Assembly (NCBI RefSeq): GCF_006351925.1
Contig: NZ_CP040924.1
Span: 1,882,001 to 1,946,000, forward strand
Direction of reading: 5' to 3'
Length of the DNA stretch: 64,000 bases
DNA from: Clostridium thermarum
Lineage (GTDB): Bacteria; Bacillota; Clostridia; Clostridiales; Clostridiaceae
In this document: positions 37,029 to 45,317 of the stretch, one piece after another
How positions within the stretch are numbered: position 1 is the first letter of the stretch
Layout of the letters: each line of letters starts with the position of its first letter
Translations under genes and position numbers: made by a program
The notes under the pieces: generated by a model
Database searches by the model: none
Told to the model about the DNA's origin: nothing
What the model saw: the letters and a program-made list of their open reading frames with translations, nothing else

Positions 37029-37124
37029 TTAAATTAATGTACAGCAAAAATAACCAAAGTAATATAAGCTTTGGCTAAAATAATATCTATAATGCTTTTT
37101 TTGCTGTACATTAAGAAATTCCAT
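37029..37124 (-). CDS. Tyr/Phe-rich leader peptide of the aro operon
   Basis: A 31-codon reading frame starts at ATG 37124 with GGAGTGG seven bases upstream and stops at 37029. Ten of its 31 residues are aromatic: Tyr at 12, 14, 15, 21, 22, 25 and Phe at 3, 16, 23, 26 (core HYRYYFSQSLYYFGYF). It begins about 40 bases after the predicted start of transcription and precedes an antiterminator and a terminator before aroF. This is the layout of ribosome-mediated attenuation, with the operon's end products as the sensed codons. The frame is seen directly; its role is inferred. Confidence 0.72.
   Translation of the reverse strand: MEFLNVQQKKHYRYYFSQSLYYFGYFCCTLI
37034..37114 (-). repeat. 17-base inverted repeat enclosing the leader-peptide codons
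   Basis: The arms 37034-37050 and 37098-37114 are perfect inverted repeats of 17 bases, enclosing 47 bases with an inner CCAAAG/CTTTGG pair (37054-37059, 37069-37074). In the aro leader RNA this forms a long hairpin that codons 4 to the end of the leader peptide run through. A tiny transposon-like element with terminal repeats is the other reading. Confidence 0.75.
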
Positions 37125-37170
37125 GATAAATCCACTCCAACTATCCTATAAAGTTTCTAAGTTTTGTATA

Positions 37171-37199
37171 ATTATACCACTCTGCTTTTACTTATGCAA
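37171..37199 (-). promoter_or_regulatory. Promoter of the aro operon
   Basis: On the minus strand, TTGCAT (37199-37194), a 17-base spacer and extended TGG-TATAAT (37176-37171). Predicted start near 37164, giving a leader of about 230 bases before aroF. It separates aro from larC-larB. Confidence 0.78.
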
Positions 37200-37226
37200 T
37201 AAATTTTTTCTAATTTGTGTACAAAA

Positions 37227-37973
37227 TTACAATTTGTTTATCATACTGGCTAAATAACCTGCACCAAAGCCGTTATCTATGTTTACTACGCTTACTCCAC
37301 TGGCACAACTGTTAAGCATGCAAAGCAGGGCAGAAAGGCCGCCAAAGTTTGCACCATAGCCTACACTGGTAGGAACAGCAATGATTGGCTTATCTACCAA
37401 ACCGCCAACCACACTGGCTAAGGCACCCTCCATGCCTGCTACTACAATCACAACCTTTGCACCTTGTATTATCTCCAGCTTATTAAAGAGCCTATGTATT
37501 CCTGCAACACCCACATCTATTACTTTCTCTACCCTATTTCCAAATATCTCAGCTGTTACTGCAGCTTCTTCTACTACCGGTAAATCAGAAGTTCCCGCAG
37601 ATACAATAGCTATATAGCTATTGGTAAGTTCCGCATCCTTCACTTTAACTGTAATTGTCCTAGCCAACTCATTATATTCAGCCTGCGGACAAACTTCCTT
37701 AACAGCATCATATGCTGCTCTATCCGCTCTTGTGCCTAATATATTGCAATTCTTAGACAACATATATTCTACTATACCTTTAATCTGATTTGGGGTTTTT
37801 CCTGCGCAGTATATCACTTCCGGATAACCCACTCTTCTCTCTCTGTGATTGTCAATTTTTGCATAGCCTAGTTCCTTGTAAGTTAAATCCTTGAGTTGAG
37901 TATAGGCATCTTCCACAGAGAGTTCACCGGATTTTACAGTGTTTAGTAAGTTAAGTATATCTTGGTCCTTCAT
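37227..37973 (-). CDS. larB: Nickel-pincer cofactor biosynthesis protein LarB
   Basis: LarB carboxylates and hydrolyses nicotinic acid adenine dinucleotide, the first step to the nickel-pincer nucleotide of lactate racemase. The 248-residue protein has a PurE-like C-terminal half: [79 protein letters not shown] start at the ATG at 37973, suitably spaced from AAGGA; an ATG at 37982 abuts that site. It follows larC1 by 17 bases. larA and larE are not in the window. Confidence 0.88.
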   Translation of the reverse strand: MKDQDILNLLNTVKSGELSVEDAYTQLKDLTYKELGYAKIDNHRERRVGYPEVIYCAGKTPNQIKGIVEYMLSKNCNILGTRADRAAYDAVKEVCPQAEYNELARTITVKVKDAELTNSYIAIVSAGTSDLPVVEEAAVTAEIFGNRVEKVIDVGVAGIHRLFNKLEIIQGAKVVIVVAGMEGALASVVGGLVDKPIIAVPTSVGYGANFGGLSALLCMLNSCASGVSVVNIDNGFGAGYLASMINKL

Positions 37974-37990
37974 AAAAATCATTCCTTCTA

Positions 37991-38722
37991 TTATATTTCT
38001 CCAAGGATTACTCTCAATACGTTGGGAATTTCCACATCTCTTCCTCCAATACCATAGCCTGTTGCTAAAACCTTCATGTTATTGGGATAAATAAACTCAT
38101 CGCTGATTTCAGCTATTATTGCAGCACCAGTAGGTGTAGTGGCTTCATGCATGACCTTACCAAAGCTTACCGGTATATTTTTTATCACTTCTAAGGTAGC
38201 TGGTGCAGGTACAGGAAAAGTGCCATGAGCACATCGCACAAATCCTCCGCCTAATTGAACGGGAGATGAGAATATTTTGTCAGCTTTTAGGTATTCTAAA
38301 CATACGGCCCCACCTACTATATCAATAATGGAATCTACTGCGCCGACCTCATGAAAATGAACTTCATCTATTGAGGTATTATGTATTTTAGCCTCGGCAT
38401 CTGCCACCCTTTTAAAGATACTCAAGCTAATTTTCTTTACCTGATCCGAGAGACCAGATTCCAAAATCAATTTTTCTATATGAGACAAGTGCCTATGATG
38501 ATGGTCATGATCATGGTGATGATGATTAAGCTTAACGGTAAATTTAGTACCGTGAATACCCATTTTACTTGAAGGGATGATGTCTAAAGTATATTCATCT
38601 TCTATATTGAGCTTAGCCAATTCCTCCAACAAATGTTCTTTTGGCACTCCTAGATCTATCAGAGCCCCAATATTCATATCACCGCTGATGCCGGCGAAAC
38701 AGTCATAGTATAATACTTTCAT
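37991..38722 (-). CDS. larC: Nickel insertion protein LarC, N-terminal part (LarC1)
   Basis: LarC inserts nickel into the pincer cofactor. The 243 residues match the N-terminal LarC1 part: [23 protein letters not shown], a histidine-rich metal segment (about 67-78, [12 protein letters not shown]), [18 protein letters not shown] and [11 protein letters not shown]. Full LarC has about 400 residues; in Lactiplantibacillus plantarum the second part, larC2, is reached by a programmed frameshift. Here larB begins right after the stop, so no larC2 follows. Either larC2 lies elsewhere or the protein works as LarC1 alone. Confidence 0.85.
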   Translation of the reverse strand: MKVLYYDCFAGISGDMNIGALIDLGVPKEHLLEELAKLNIEDEYTLDIIPSSKMGIHGTKFTVKLNHHHHDHDHHHRHLSHIEKLILESGLSDQVKKISLSIFKRVADAEAKIHNTSIDEVHFHEVGAVDSIIDIVGGAVCLEYLKADKIFSSPVQLGGGFVRCAHGTFPVPAPATLEVIKNIPVSFGKVMHEATTPTGAAIIAEISDEFIYPNNMKVLATGYGIGGRDVEIPNVLRVILGEI

Positions 38723-38815
38723 TATAATAGCTCCTCTCTAGTATATATACAGTTGTATTATATCATAATATTGTGTATATTGGGTAAAAAGAAGTGTTTT
38801 ATAAGGAGAGATAGT

Positions 38816-39097
38816 ATGATAATTGCAACAGGTAGAATCGAGTTAATGGCAGAATGGTGCCACTCTTTAAAGGAAAAAAGAATGGTGGTTAACAGTATTA
38901 TTGACAAAGTTAGCAGTAAGTTTAATGTTTCCGTTAGTGAAATAGAGAATTTGGATATGCATAACTCCATAGTCTTAGGCATAGCCTGTGTCAGCAATAG
39001 CACTTCTCATGGAAACAGCGTAATACAAACTGTAATAAATTTTATTGAAGACAATACAGAGGCTTATATTGTAGATATAGCTACAGAAATTATATAG
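38816..39097 (+). CDS. DUF503 (YlxP-like) protein
   Basis: The 93-residue protein matches DUF503, a small family of RNA-metabolism-linked proteins related to YlxP of Bacillus. The family block HSLKEKRMVVNSIIDKVSSKFNVSVSEIE is complete, with two beta strands after it. The usual context in Bacillus is the infB-rbfA cluster; here it stands alone. AAGGAGAG precedes the ATG at 38816. It ends at a two-way terminator. The function is unproven. Confidence 0.85.
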   Translation: MIIATGRIELMAEWCHSLKEKRMVVNSIIDKVSSKFNVSVSEIENLDMHNSIVLGIACVSNSTSHGNSVIQTVINFIEDNTEAYIVDIATEII

Positions 39098-39118
39098 AGG
39101 AGCCAAAACTCCTCTATA
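39093..39118. terminator. Bidirectional terminator
   Basis: TATAGAGGAG (39093-39102) and CTCCTCTATA (39109-39118), six-base loop, between the convergent DUF503 and SRAP genes. Confidence 0.82.
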
Positions 39119-39728
39119 AAAAACTCATTTGTTGAAGACCTTCACAATTTTTGCTTGAAAAGTTCTGACCATAGTTGGCCTCTAACATCTTTTGTTTATC
39201 TATATTTGTTATTGAAGGATCTAACCAGTATTTTATTAACTCCTTTGAAATTATGAGAGGCATTCTCGGATGAATGTCTTCAATGGACTCGTCTGCTGGA
39301 ACTGTTAATATAACAACTGCCTCATAATAGTTATCTTCTCCATCTTTAAAATTACCATAAATACCTGCTAGGGCCATAGATTCATTGTGGATTTGAGAAA
39401 TTTCCATTTTTTCCTTTGATTTTCCTTTCACCTTCCACTCATAGTAGGAACTTGCCGGTATTATACATCTTGAAGACTGCAATAATCCCTTGAACAAGGG
39501 TTTTTCTTCAACTGTTTCAAACCTTGCATTTATAATATTTTTACTGCCGTATTTGATTCCCCAATAAATATCTTTTATAACCAATTTGCCATCTTGATTT
39601 AATATTACTGGTATCTTTGTTCCTGGAAACTTTTCGCCTTTTTCTATGTCATTGCATAAATTTTTGCTGACCTTATAGCTTTTCATAACTTCATCAACAT
39701 CAAAGGAAAATAAAAATCTTCCGCACAT
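39114..39728 (-). CDS. SRAP-family (HMCES/YedK) abasic-site protein
   Basis: SRAP proteins form a covalent link between Cys2 and abasic sites in single-stranded DNA, shielding them. The 204-residue protein starts MCGRF, giving Cys2 after Met removal, so ATG 39728 is the start; GAGGTG lies upstream. The other active-site segments are NARFET (Asn), SYYEWK (Glu) and IHPRMP (His). No LexA box is seen upstream. The family name refers to SOS genes often found nearby. Confidence 0.93.
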   Translation of the reverse strand: MCGRFLFSFDVDEVMKSYKVSKNLCNDIEKGEKFPGTKIPVILNQDGKLVIKDIYWGIKYGSKNIINARFETVEEKPLFKGLLQSSRCIIPASSYYEWKVKGKSKEKMEISQIHNESMALAGIYGNFKDGEDNYYEAVVILTVPADESIEDIHPRMPLIISKELIKYWLDPSITNIDKQKMLEANYGQNFSSKNCEGLQQMSFL

Positions 39729-39884
39729 ATTTATCACCTCTTTACAATGGCTTTTATTAACTATAATTATACATTCTTAGTTTTTTCATTAAAACCATTT
39801 TTTAAGTCTTTAAGATTTATTTTCAATGCATTGATAGCTTGGATTTATCACAAAATAATAGTGATAATTTAAGGAGGTGTAAAT

Positions 39885-40241
39885 ATGAATAAGTGTCATA
39901 AGAAAGAACAGGAAAATAGAGTAGAACAGCTAATAGATTTAGTTGAAAAACATACTAGGACAGAAAGACATTTAGAGCAGCACAGTGATATATCAGACCC
40001 TGAAAACTTAGAGCATGCAGAAAAGATTCAAAGAGAAAGAGAAGATGAAATTAATAACCTCAAGAATATCATAGCTTATGGTGAACATGAGAAGAACAGT
40101 GAAGTAGATAACTTAAAGAGAAATATTAAATACACCGAAGGATACCTAGATCATAATGCTGATCATATGGACGAAGAGACATTGCAAAATACTATAGAAA
40201 AGCAGGAACACAGAAAAGAACAGCTGGATAACTTAACATAA
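39885..40241 (+). CDS. Charged coiled-coil protein, unknown function
   Basis: I do not recognise a family. The 118-residue protein is highly charged and helical. Leucine/isoleucine spacing suggests coiled coils over about 10-30 and 48-85. Residues such as AEKIQREREDEINNLKNII and DNLKRNIKYTEGYL appear as two related repeats, then a tail rich in Glu, His and Gln. It has no signal or membrane segment. AAGGAGGTG precedes the ATG, and a strong terminator follows, so it is a good single-gene unit. A spore or stress role would be a guess. Confidence 0.7.
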   Translation: MNKCHKKEQENRVEQLIDLVEKHTRTERHLEQHSDISDPENLEHAEKIQREREDEINNLKNIIAYGEHEKNSEVDNLKRNIKYTEGYLDHNADHMDEETLQNTIEKQEHRKEQLDNLT

Positions 40242-40248
40242 ATAAAAA

Positions 40249-40274
40249 TAAAAGCTCGGGAAACCGAGCTTTTA
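40249..40274. terminator. Bidirectional terminator with GAAA loop
   Basis: TAAAAGCTCGG (40249-40259), GAAA tetraloop, CCGAGCTTTTA (40264-40274), followed by T-rich sequence on both strands. Confidence 0.9.
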
Positions 40275-41429
40275 TTTTTGATTTTTTACCATATCATGTA
40301 ATGCCTTTGATATGTAGTCAATATCTTCCTTTGTATTGAAGTAACCAAAACTAAAGCGTACTGTGCCCTGTGGAAAAGTTCCCAAAGTCTTATGGGCCAA
40401 AGGAGAACAGTGAATACCTGACCTAGTCATAATACCATAATCCCTATCTAATATAAAAGCAGCTTCAGCACTGTCTAACTTGTCAAAACTAATTGAGAAG
40501 ACTGAAGTCCTGCCCTCCATTTCTTTTATGCCATGAAGTTGTATTCCACCTATGTTTAAAATATTATTTAGGAACAATTTACCTAAAAAATGTTCATGCT
40601 CATAAATAGTAGATAGACCAACCTTCTTTATGTACTTTATACCTGCATTTAATCCAAAAATACCGGGTAAATTTAAAGTTCCACTCTCGAATTTATCAGG
40701 CATGATTTCCGGTTGAATTTCTTGTTCAGAAAAACTTCCGGTACCACCTTCTTTGAAAGGCTTAATAGACTTTGCAAAGCTTTCGTTAAGAAGAATGCCA
40801 CCAATGCCTTGAGGCCCCATTAGCCCCTTATGTCCGGTAAAGGGCAAGGCGCTTAAATTTAGGAATTGGAAATCAATTGGCAGCAGTCCGGCACTTTGTG
40901 CACTATCTATGACAAAGTGGATATTATGTCTTTTACAGATTTTACTTATTTCAAAGATATCCTGTTTTGTTCCGCACACATTTGATACATGATTTATCAA
41001 AATAAGCCTTGTATTTTTGGTAATTGCTTTTTCTACCGCCTTTGGTGCAAGTTTACCCTCCTCATCACAAGGAACAATAGTGAAATTTACACCAAGCTTT
41101 GACATTGAATGTAGAGGTCTCACCACAGCATTGTGTTCCATAGATGAAACTATTACGTGGTCTCTATTTTGCAGAAAACCTTTAATTATGATATTTAAAC
41201 TTTCAGTAATATTTGAGGTAAAAACTACATTGAGAGGTTCCCTGAAATTAAAAAATTCACAGAGGAGCTCTCTGGTTTCAAATACAACCCTGGCAGTAGA
41301 ATAGGATTGCTCATAAGTTCCTCTTGAAACATTAGTGCCGATTTTGGTTATGTAATTTAATAGGCTCAAGCCAACTTCTTCCGGCTTTGGATATGTGGTT
41401 GCAGCATTATCAGCATAAACTTTTGTCAT
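40272..41429 (-). CDS. Cysteine desulfurase-family aminotransferase class V
   Basis: The 385-residue pyridoxal-phosphate protein has YADNAATTYPKPEEV at the start, TSNITESLNIII, HNAVVRPLH, DSAQSAGLLPIDF and the cofactor lysine in FTGHKGLMGPQGIGG. A cysteine in SGIHCSPLAHKTLG sits where cysteine desulfurases hold the nucleophile. It fits the NifS-like family typified by Enterococcus EF2568, often near selenium genes, and not IscS/SufS proper. No scaffold gene or partner is adjacent. Two ATGs adjoin (41432, 41429); the second is better spaced from GAGGTGAT. Confidence 0.85.
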   Translation of the reverse strand: MTKVYADNAATTYPKPEEVGLSLLNYITKIGTNVSRGTYEQSYSTARVVFETRELLCEFFNFREPLNVVFTSNITESLNIIIKGFLQNRDHVIVSSMEHNAVVRPLHSMSKLGVNFTIVPCDEEGKLAPKAVEKAITKNTRLILINHVSNVCGTKQDIFEISKICKRHNIHFVIDSAQSAGLLPIDFQFLNLSALPFTGHKGLMGPQGIGGILLNESFAKSIKPFKEGGTGSFSEQEIQPEIMPDKFESGTLNLPGIFGLNAGIKYIKKVGLSTIYEHEHFLGKLFLNNILNIGGIQLHGIKEMEGRTSVFSISFDKLDSAEAAFILDRDYGIMTRSGIHCSPLAHKTLGTFPQGTVRFSFGYFNTKEDIDYISKALHDMVKNQK

Positions 41430-41454
41430 CATATCACCTCAAAATAAATTTAAA

Positions 41455-41471
41455 AGGTGCTTTGCGCACCT
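41455..41471 (-). terminator. Hairpin after the kinase-like gene
   Basis: AGGTGC (41455-41460) and GCACCT (41466-41471), five-base loop, with TTTT and AT-rich sequence after it on the minus strand. It is a weak terminator that may allow read-through into the class V aminotransferase gene. Confidence 0.6.
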
Positions 41472-41958
41472 ATATATTATCGTAAAAATCGTCTCCCTCT
41501 TCACTGGTACAGCCATAATCTATAAGCACCGGGAGGTTATTTATCAATCCCCAAGAGCTGGCAGCTTCTATATCTTCGGGTAGCATATAAAAGCGCCTTG
41601 TAAAGGACAGCAAATCATTATAAGCCTCCGGTTCCGGACGGATGGATCTTAAATCTACCCTTTTGTATCTGGTAATTTTACTCAAAGGTAGAGCTCTAGG
41701 CATGATTATCATATCAGGCCTATGCCAAAGGATTGGACATAAGTATTTCCTGTATCTAGAGCCAGCATGCTTATAAACATATAATTCAACTTTGTTTTGA
41801 TAAAGACCTTCTAGTCCCTTTGCTATCTTTACAACCCAATAATCATTTATGCCATAAGCTATTCTGCTTATGCCTTCACCCAGATACTCAAAGTTACTGT
41901 GTATTTCTGCTAAACTCATACGGTGAATCTTCCTAAAGTACCCCTCACTTTTACTCAT
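41470..41958 (-). CDS. Small kinase-fold-like protein, unknown function
   Basis: The 162-residue protein is too short for a full protein kinase but shows kinase-like marks: a glycine-rich strand with LGEGISRIAYGINDYWVVKIAKG (Lys as in the ATP site), an acidic/hydrophobic middle, PDMIIMPRALPLSK resembling a hinge, and a late VLIDYGCTSE resembling the DFG metal motif. In place of the usual D-x4-N catalytic loop it has AASSWGLINN. It may be a reduced or inactive kinase, like small ones in phages and plasmids. I start at ATG 41958 with AGGTGG upstream; a GTG at 41970 overlaps it. Confidence 0.65.
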   Translation of the reverse strand: MSKSEGYFRKIHRMSLAEIHSNFEYLGEGISRIAYGINDYWVVKIAKGLEGLYQNKVELYVYKHAGSRYRKYLCPILWHRPDMIIMPRALPLSKITRYKRVDLRSIRPEPEAYNDLLSFTRRFYMLPEDIEAASSWGLINNLPVLIDYGCTSEEGDDFYDNI

Positions 41959-42177
41959 ATTACTGCCCACCTACTCATCAATTGTTTTATTCTACTATAG
42001 CTTATTAACGGGCAGTAATAATTGACACTGGTAACATAGCTATTATAACATAAATATAACTGAATTATTATTTACTTTGTAATAATTTATTTCGTGGCTC
42101 TTGTTTCACTTATAGCTTCTTGAAATCAAGATAATATTGTGATAATTTTACTGTATATAAGTTATGGAGTGATTATT

Positions 42178-42858
42178 TTGAAGAAGAAGATATTATTAGT
42201 TGAAGACGAAAAGCGCATGAGGATATTGCTTTGTGACTATCTAAAAAGGGAAGATTTCGAATATTACGAGGCATCTAACGGCTTAGAAGCCATGGAGATG
42301 CTAAAAAAGAATCCTGTGGACCTGGTTGTTTTAGATATAATGATGCCGTTTATGGATGGTTGGGAGGTTTGTAAGCATATACGTAAAACCTCAAATATTC
42401 CTATCATTATTCTAACCGCCAAGGCTGAAGAAGAAGATAAACTTCTAGGCTATGAGTTGGGCGCCGATGACTATGTGACTAAACCATTTAGTCCAAAAGT
42501 CTTAATAGCAAAGATAAAAGTACTGTTGAAGCGAACCGAGGCCACTTCAGAAGCCAACAACACTCTTATATCAATGGATGGCTTGACCATCAATGAGTTA
42601 TCTCATGAAGTAAGAATTAATGATGAAGAGGTTGTTTTGTCACCAAAGGAGTACGAGCTGCTCCTATACCTTGTAAAGAACGCAGGTATAGCTTTGACTC
42701 GCAACCAGATACTAGATAGTGTCTGGGGTGTTGATTACTATGGCGATGCAAGAACTGTAGACACTAATATAAAAAGACTTAGGGAAAAACTCAAAGAAAA
42801 GGCCTATCTCATAACTACTATTCGAGGCAGCGGTTACAGATTTGAGGTGAAACGTTGA
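42178..42858 (+). CDS. OmpR/PhoB-family response regulator
   Basis: The 226-residue protein has a receiver domain (LLVEDEKRMR, phospho-acceptor Asp53 in VVLDIMMPFMDG, LTAKAEEEDKLLGYELGADDYVTKPF) and a winged-helix DNA-binding domain (SPKEYELLLYLVKN to VDTNIKRLREKL, ITTIRGSGYRFEV). I start at the TTG at 42178, after TGGAGTGA, which fits the family's start (KKKILLVEDE). It overlaps the sensor kinase gene and is clearly its partner. The signal is unknown. Confidence 0.93.
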   Translation: MKKKILLVEDEKRMRILLCDYLKREDFEYYEASNGLEAMEMLKKNPVDLVVLDIMMPFMDGWEVCKHIRKTSNIPIIILTAKAEEEDKLLGYELGADDYVTKPFSPKVLIAKIKVLLKRTEATSEANNTLISMDGLTINELSHEVRINDEEVVLSPKEYELLLYLVKNAGIALTRNQILDSVWGVDYYGDARTVDTNIKRLREKLKEKAYLITTIRGSGYRFEVKR

Positions 42859-44360
42859 AAAAGAAGATTTGGAAAAAACTTTTTGCCATAACCTCAGCAT
42901 CACTCATACTATTTATTACAGTAACTATTTATCTGCAAAGTATATTTTTTGAGGATTTCTATGTTAATAGAAAAATAAAACGCTTTGAGCAAAATGTAGA
43001 ACAGTTCAACGGTTTGTACACGCAAAACTACATAAACAGCGGAAACTTGTACAGGATGATGAGACAGTTTGAAGAAAGCAACAATGCAAAAATTATCATT
43101 ATTGGTAGTACAGGCGAAATAAAATATATTGGTGACAGTAAAATTGATATGGATTCCAGTAAAGTTAATACTATCAATAAAATATTTAAGGAGTGGATAT
43201 CTAACCCATCCACCTTTAATAAAATATTGAAATTAAAAACTACTCAGACTTCTATCTACCATAACACAGATTTTGATATACAGAATATCGTATGCTTATC
43301 ACCCCTATCAACTTCTGGTGACTCTGATGTAATACTGGCGGTTTCATCTCTGCAGCCCGTTGAAGAAGCAGCAGATATTATAAAGGAATTTTATATATAC
43401 GTTTTTTTCGGTGCTGTACTTGTAATTGTTATACTATCCCTAATCTACGCCAATATGATTTCGAAACCTTTAAGAGAACTAAACAATACAGCGGTGAAAA
43501 TTGCAGAAATGGACTTCTCTGCAAAATGTGAAGTCAACAGTGAAGATGAAATAGGAAGCTTAGCAAGTACACTGAATTTTTTAAGTCAAAGGTTGGATAA
43601 GGCATTAAGCGAGCTTAGAGAAAAAAATATAGCCCTTCAGAAAGATATTGAAAAAGAAAGAAAGCTGGATAGGATGAGAAAGGACTTTATAGCCGGGGTT
43701 TCTCATGAACTTAGAACTCCCATATCCATTATCTCCGGATATGCTGAAGGCTTAAAGGACAATATTGCTGATGATGAATCTAGAGAATTTTATCTGGATG
43801 TAATTATGGATGAAGCGGCAAAAATGAATGCACTTGTTTCAGATATGCTGGATTTATCACAACTTGAAAGTGGCACATTTAAGCTTACTCCAAGAGAGTT
43901 GTGCATTGATGAACTCATAAGAAAGTGCATCAGTAAGCATATGCAATTTATGCAGCAAAAGAATATAAATTTAATTACTAATATATCTGAGAACGCATAC
44001 GTATTTGGGGATTATATCAGAATTGAACAGGTCCTCACAAACTTTATCACTAATGCGGTGCGGCATACAAATGAAGGCTGCTATATCGAAATAAGACTTT
44101 TTGCTGATGGTGATTATTATATAGTTGAAGTGGAAAATCAGGGAGAGAAAATTCCTGAACATGAGTTAGAGAGCATCTGGGATAAGTTTTACAAAGTTGA
44201 TAAATCAAGAAACAGAAGTGTTGGAGGAATTGGCCTAGGCTTATCCATTGTGAAAAACATATTGCTGCTTCACAACAGTACCTTTGGAGTGAGAAATACT
44301 GAGAAAGGCGTATGTTTTTATTTCTCATTAAGAAAGATAAACCCCACCAAAGAAGAATAA
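42855..44360 (+). CDS. Two-component sensor histidine kinase
   Basis: The 501-residue membrane kinase has helices at about 10-31 and 177-199 around an extracellular sensor region, then HAMP (about 200-252), a HisKA domain with the phosphorylated His in AGVSHELRTPIS (about residue 284), and a HATPase domain with NFITNAVRHT (N box) and GGIGLGLSIVKNI (G boxes). The start is TTG 42855, overlapping the regulator's stop as TTGA, with GAGGTGA upstream. The 145-residue sensor region matches no ligand domain I recognise. Confidence 0.92.
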   Translation: MKKKIWKKLFAITSASLILFITVTIYLQSIFFEDFYVNRKIKRFEQNVEQFNGLYTQNYINSGNLYRMMRQFEESNNAKIIIIGSTGEIKYIGDSKIDMDSSKVNTINKIFKEWISNPSTFNKILKLKTTQTSIYHNTDFDIQNIVCLSPLSTSGDSDVILAVSSLQPVEEAADIIKEFYIYVFFGAVLVIVILSLIYANMISKPLRELNNTAVKIAEMDFSAKCEVNSEDEIGSLASTLNFLSQRLDKALSELREKNIALQKDIEKERKLDRMRKDFIAGVSHELRTPISIISGYAEGLKDNIADDESREFYLDVIMDEAAKMNALVSDMLDLSQLESGTFKLTPRELCIDELIRKCISKHMQFMQQKNINLITNISENAYVFGDYIRIEQVLTNFITNAVRHTNEGCYIEIRLFADGDYYIVEVENQGEKIPEHELESIWDKFYKVDKSRNRSVGGIGLGLSIVKNILLLHNSTFGVRNTEKGVCFYFSLRKINPTKEE

Positions 44361-44389
44361 CTCAATGAGTGAATAAAATAAATTAAAAA

Positions 44390-44443
44390 TTAAGAATGAT
44401 GGAAGAAATTCAGCTCCTCTGAATTTCTTTCTTTCATTCTTAA
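44390..44443. repeat. Nested palindromic repeat, copy 1
   Basis: Outer arms TTAAGAATGA (44390-44399) and TCATTCTTAA (44434-44443) enclose inner arms 44403-44413 and 44419-44429 (AAGAAATTCAG / CTGAATTTCTT) with loop CTCCT. It lies between convergent genes and may act as a terminator. The inner core AGAAATTCAG...CTGAATTT recurs at 61997-62019. Confidence 0.75.
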
Positions 44444-44464
44444 TTAATAAATCTTAATTCTAAA

Positions 44465-45205
44465 TTAAATAAATCCGCCGTCCGCAACAATGGTTTGACC
44501 AGTTATATACTTGCTTTCATCACTGCATAAAAAAGCTGTTAAATTGCCGATATCTGAGGGTTCTCCAAAGCGGCCCAGGGAAATGTTGGAAAGTAGTTCC
44601 TCTTCCTCCTCATTGTTTAGCCATTGATTCATACGTGTTTTTATAACCCCAGGAGCAATGGCGTTTACCCTTATATTTGAGGGGCCCATTTCTTTTGCAA
44701 GAGCCTTTGTGAAGGAAATTATGGCTCCCTTTGTAGCAGAATATATGCTCTCACAGGAAGCACCATTTACGCCCCAGATGGAGGAAATATTCACGATGGA
44801 TCCGCCGCCGCTTTTTAGCATATATTCCAGAACAGGCTTAGTCATGTTAAATATACCTTTAATGTTAATATCAATGAGATCATTCCAAGAATCTTCCTTT
44901 GCATCTATAAACAAGCCTATCTTAGACTGTCCCGCGTTATTTACCAGGATGTCAATTTTTCCAAAAGCTGCATAGACTTCATCTACAGCCTTTTGGCAAG
45001 CACCAAAATTTCTTATATCAAAACGCTTCGAAGTACAATAGCCCCCACTTTCTCGAATAAGTTTTACTGTCTCTTCAGCTCCTGCTTGATCCCTTGAGTA
45101 GGTTATTATTGTACTGGCACCACAATTAGATAGGCTTAAGGCAATGGCTCTGCCTATGCCTCTGGAACCTCCAGTAATTATTGCTGTTTTTCCACTTAGA
45201 TTCAT
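44465..45205 (-). CDS. SDR-family oxidoreductase (FabG/YmfI-like)
   Basis: The 246-residue short-chain dehydrogenase has the NADP loop TGGSRGIGRAIALSL, NNAG (ILVNNAGQSKIG), the catalytic Ser (VNISSIWG) and YSATKGAI with Tyr and Lys, and the closing TGQTIVADGGFI. It resembles both FabG-type ketoacyl-ACP reductases and YmfI, which reduces the EF-P modification in Bacillus; the neighbours do not decide. I start at the ATG at 45205 after GGGGAGA; a start at 45283 would add 26 residues that do not belong to the fold. Confidence 0.82.
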   Translation of the reverse strand: MNLSGKTAIITGGSRGIGRAIALSLSNCGASTIITYSRDQAGAEETVKLIRESGGYCTSKRFDIRNFGACQKAVDEVYAAFGKIDILVNNAGQSKIGLFIDAKEDSWNDLIDINIKGIFNMTKPVLEYMLKSGGGSIVNISSIWGVNGASCESIYSATKGAIISFTKALAKEMGPSNIRVNAIAPGVIKTRMNQWLNNEEEEELLSNISLGRFGEPSDIGNLTAFLCSDESKYITGQTIVADGGFI

Positions 45206-45271
45206 ACTTTTCTCCCCTGCTTTTATTATCATAAAGCATATTATACTATTAAATGAAAGTTTTAGGAAGAA

Positions 45272-45309
45272 AAAAGCAGTCATATTTTATATAATAACTG
45301 ACTGCTTTT
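45272..45309. terminator. Terminator of the pur operon
   Basis: AAAAGCAGTCA (45272-45282) and TGACTGCTTTT (45299-45309), 16-base loop, with T-rich flank on the minus strand after purD. Confidence 0.85.
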
Positions 45310-45317
45310 ATACCCTT

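Noticed and set aside
36938..37226. T-box riboswitch before aroF
   Set aside because: The conserved T-box sequence (AGGGTGGNACCGCG) is absent on the minus strand; the structure fits a leader-peptide attenuator better.
37973..37995. Programmed frameshift at the end of larC1
   Set aside because: larB with its own ribosome binding site follows at once, leaving no coding space for larC2.
38381..38572. Met-rich plus-strand frame
   Set aside because: It is the complement of the histidine-rich stretch of larC.
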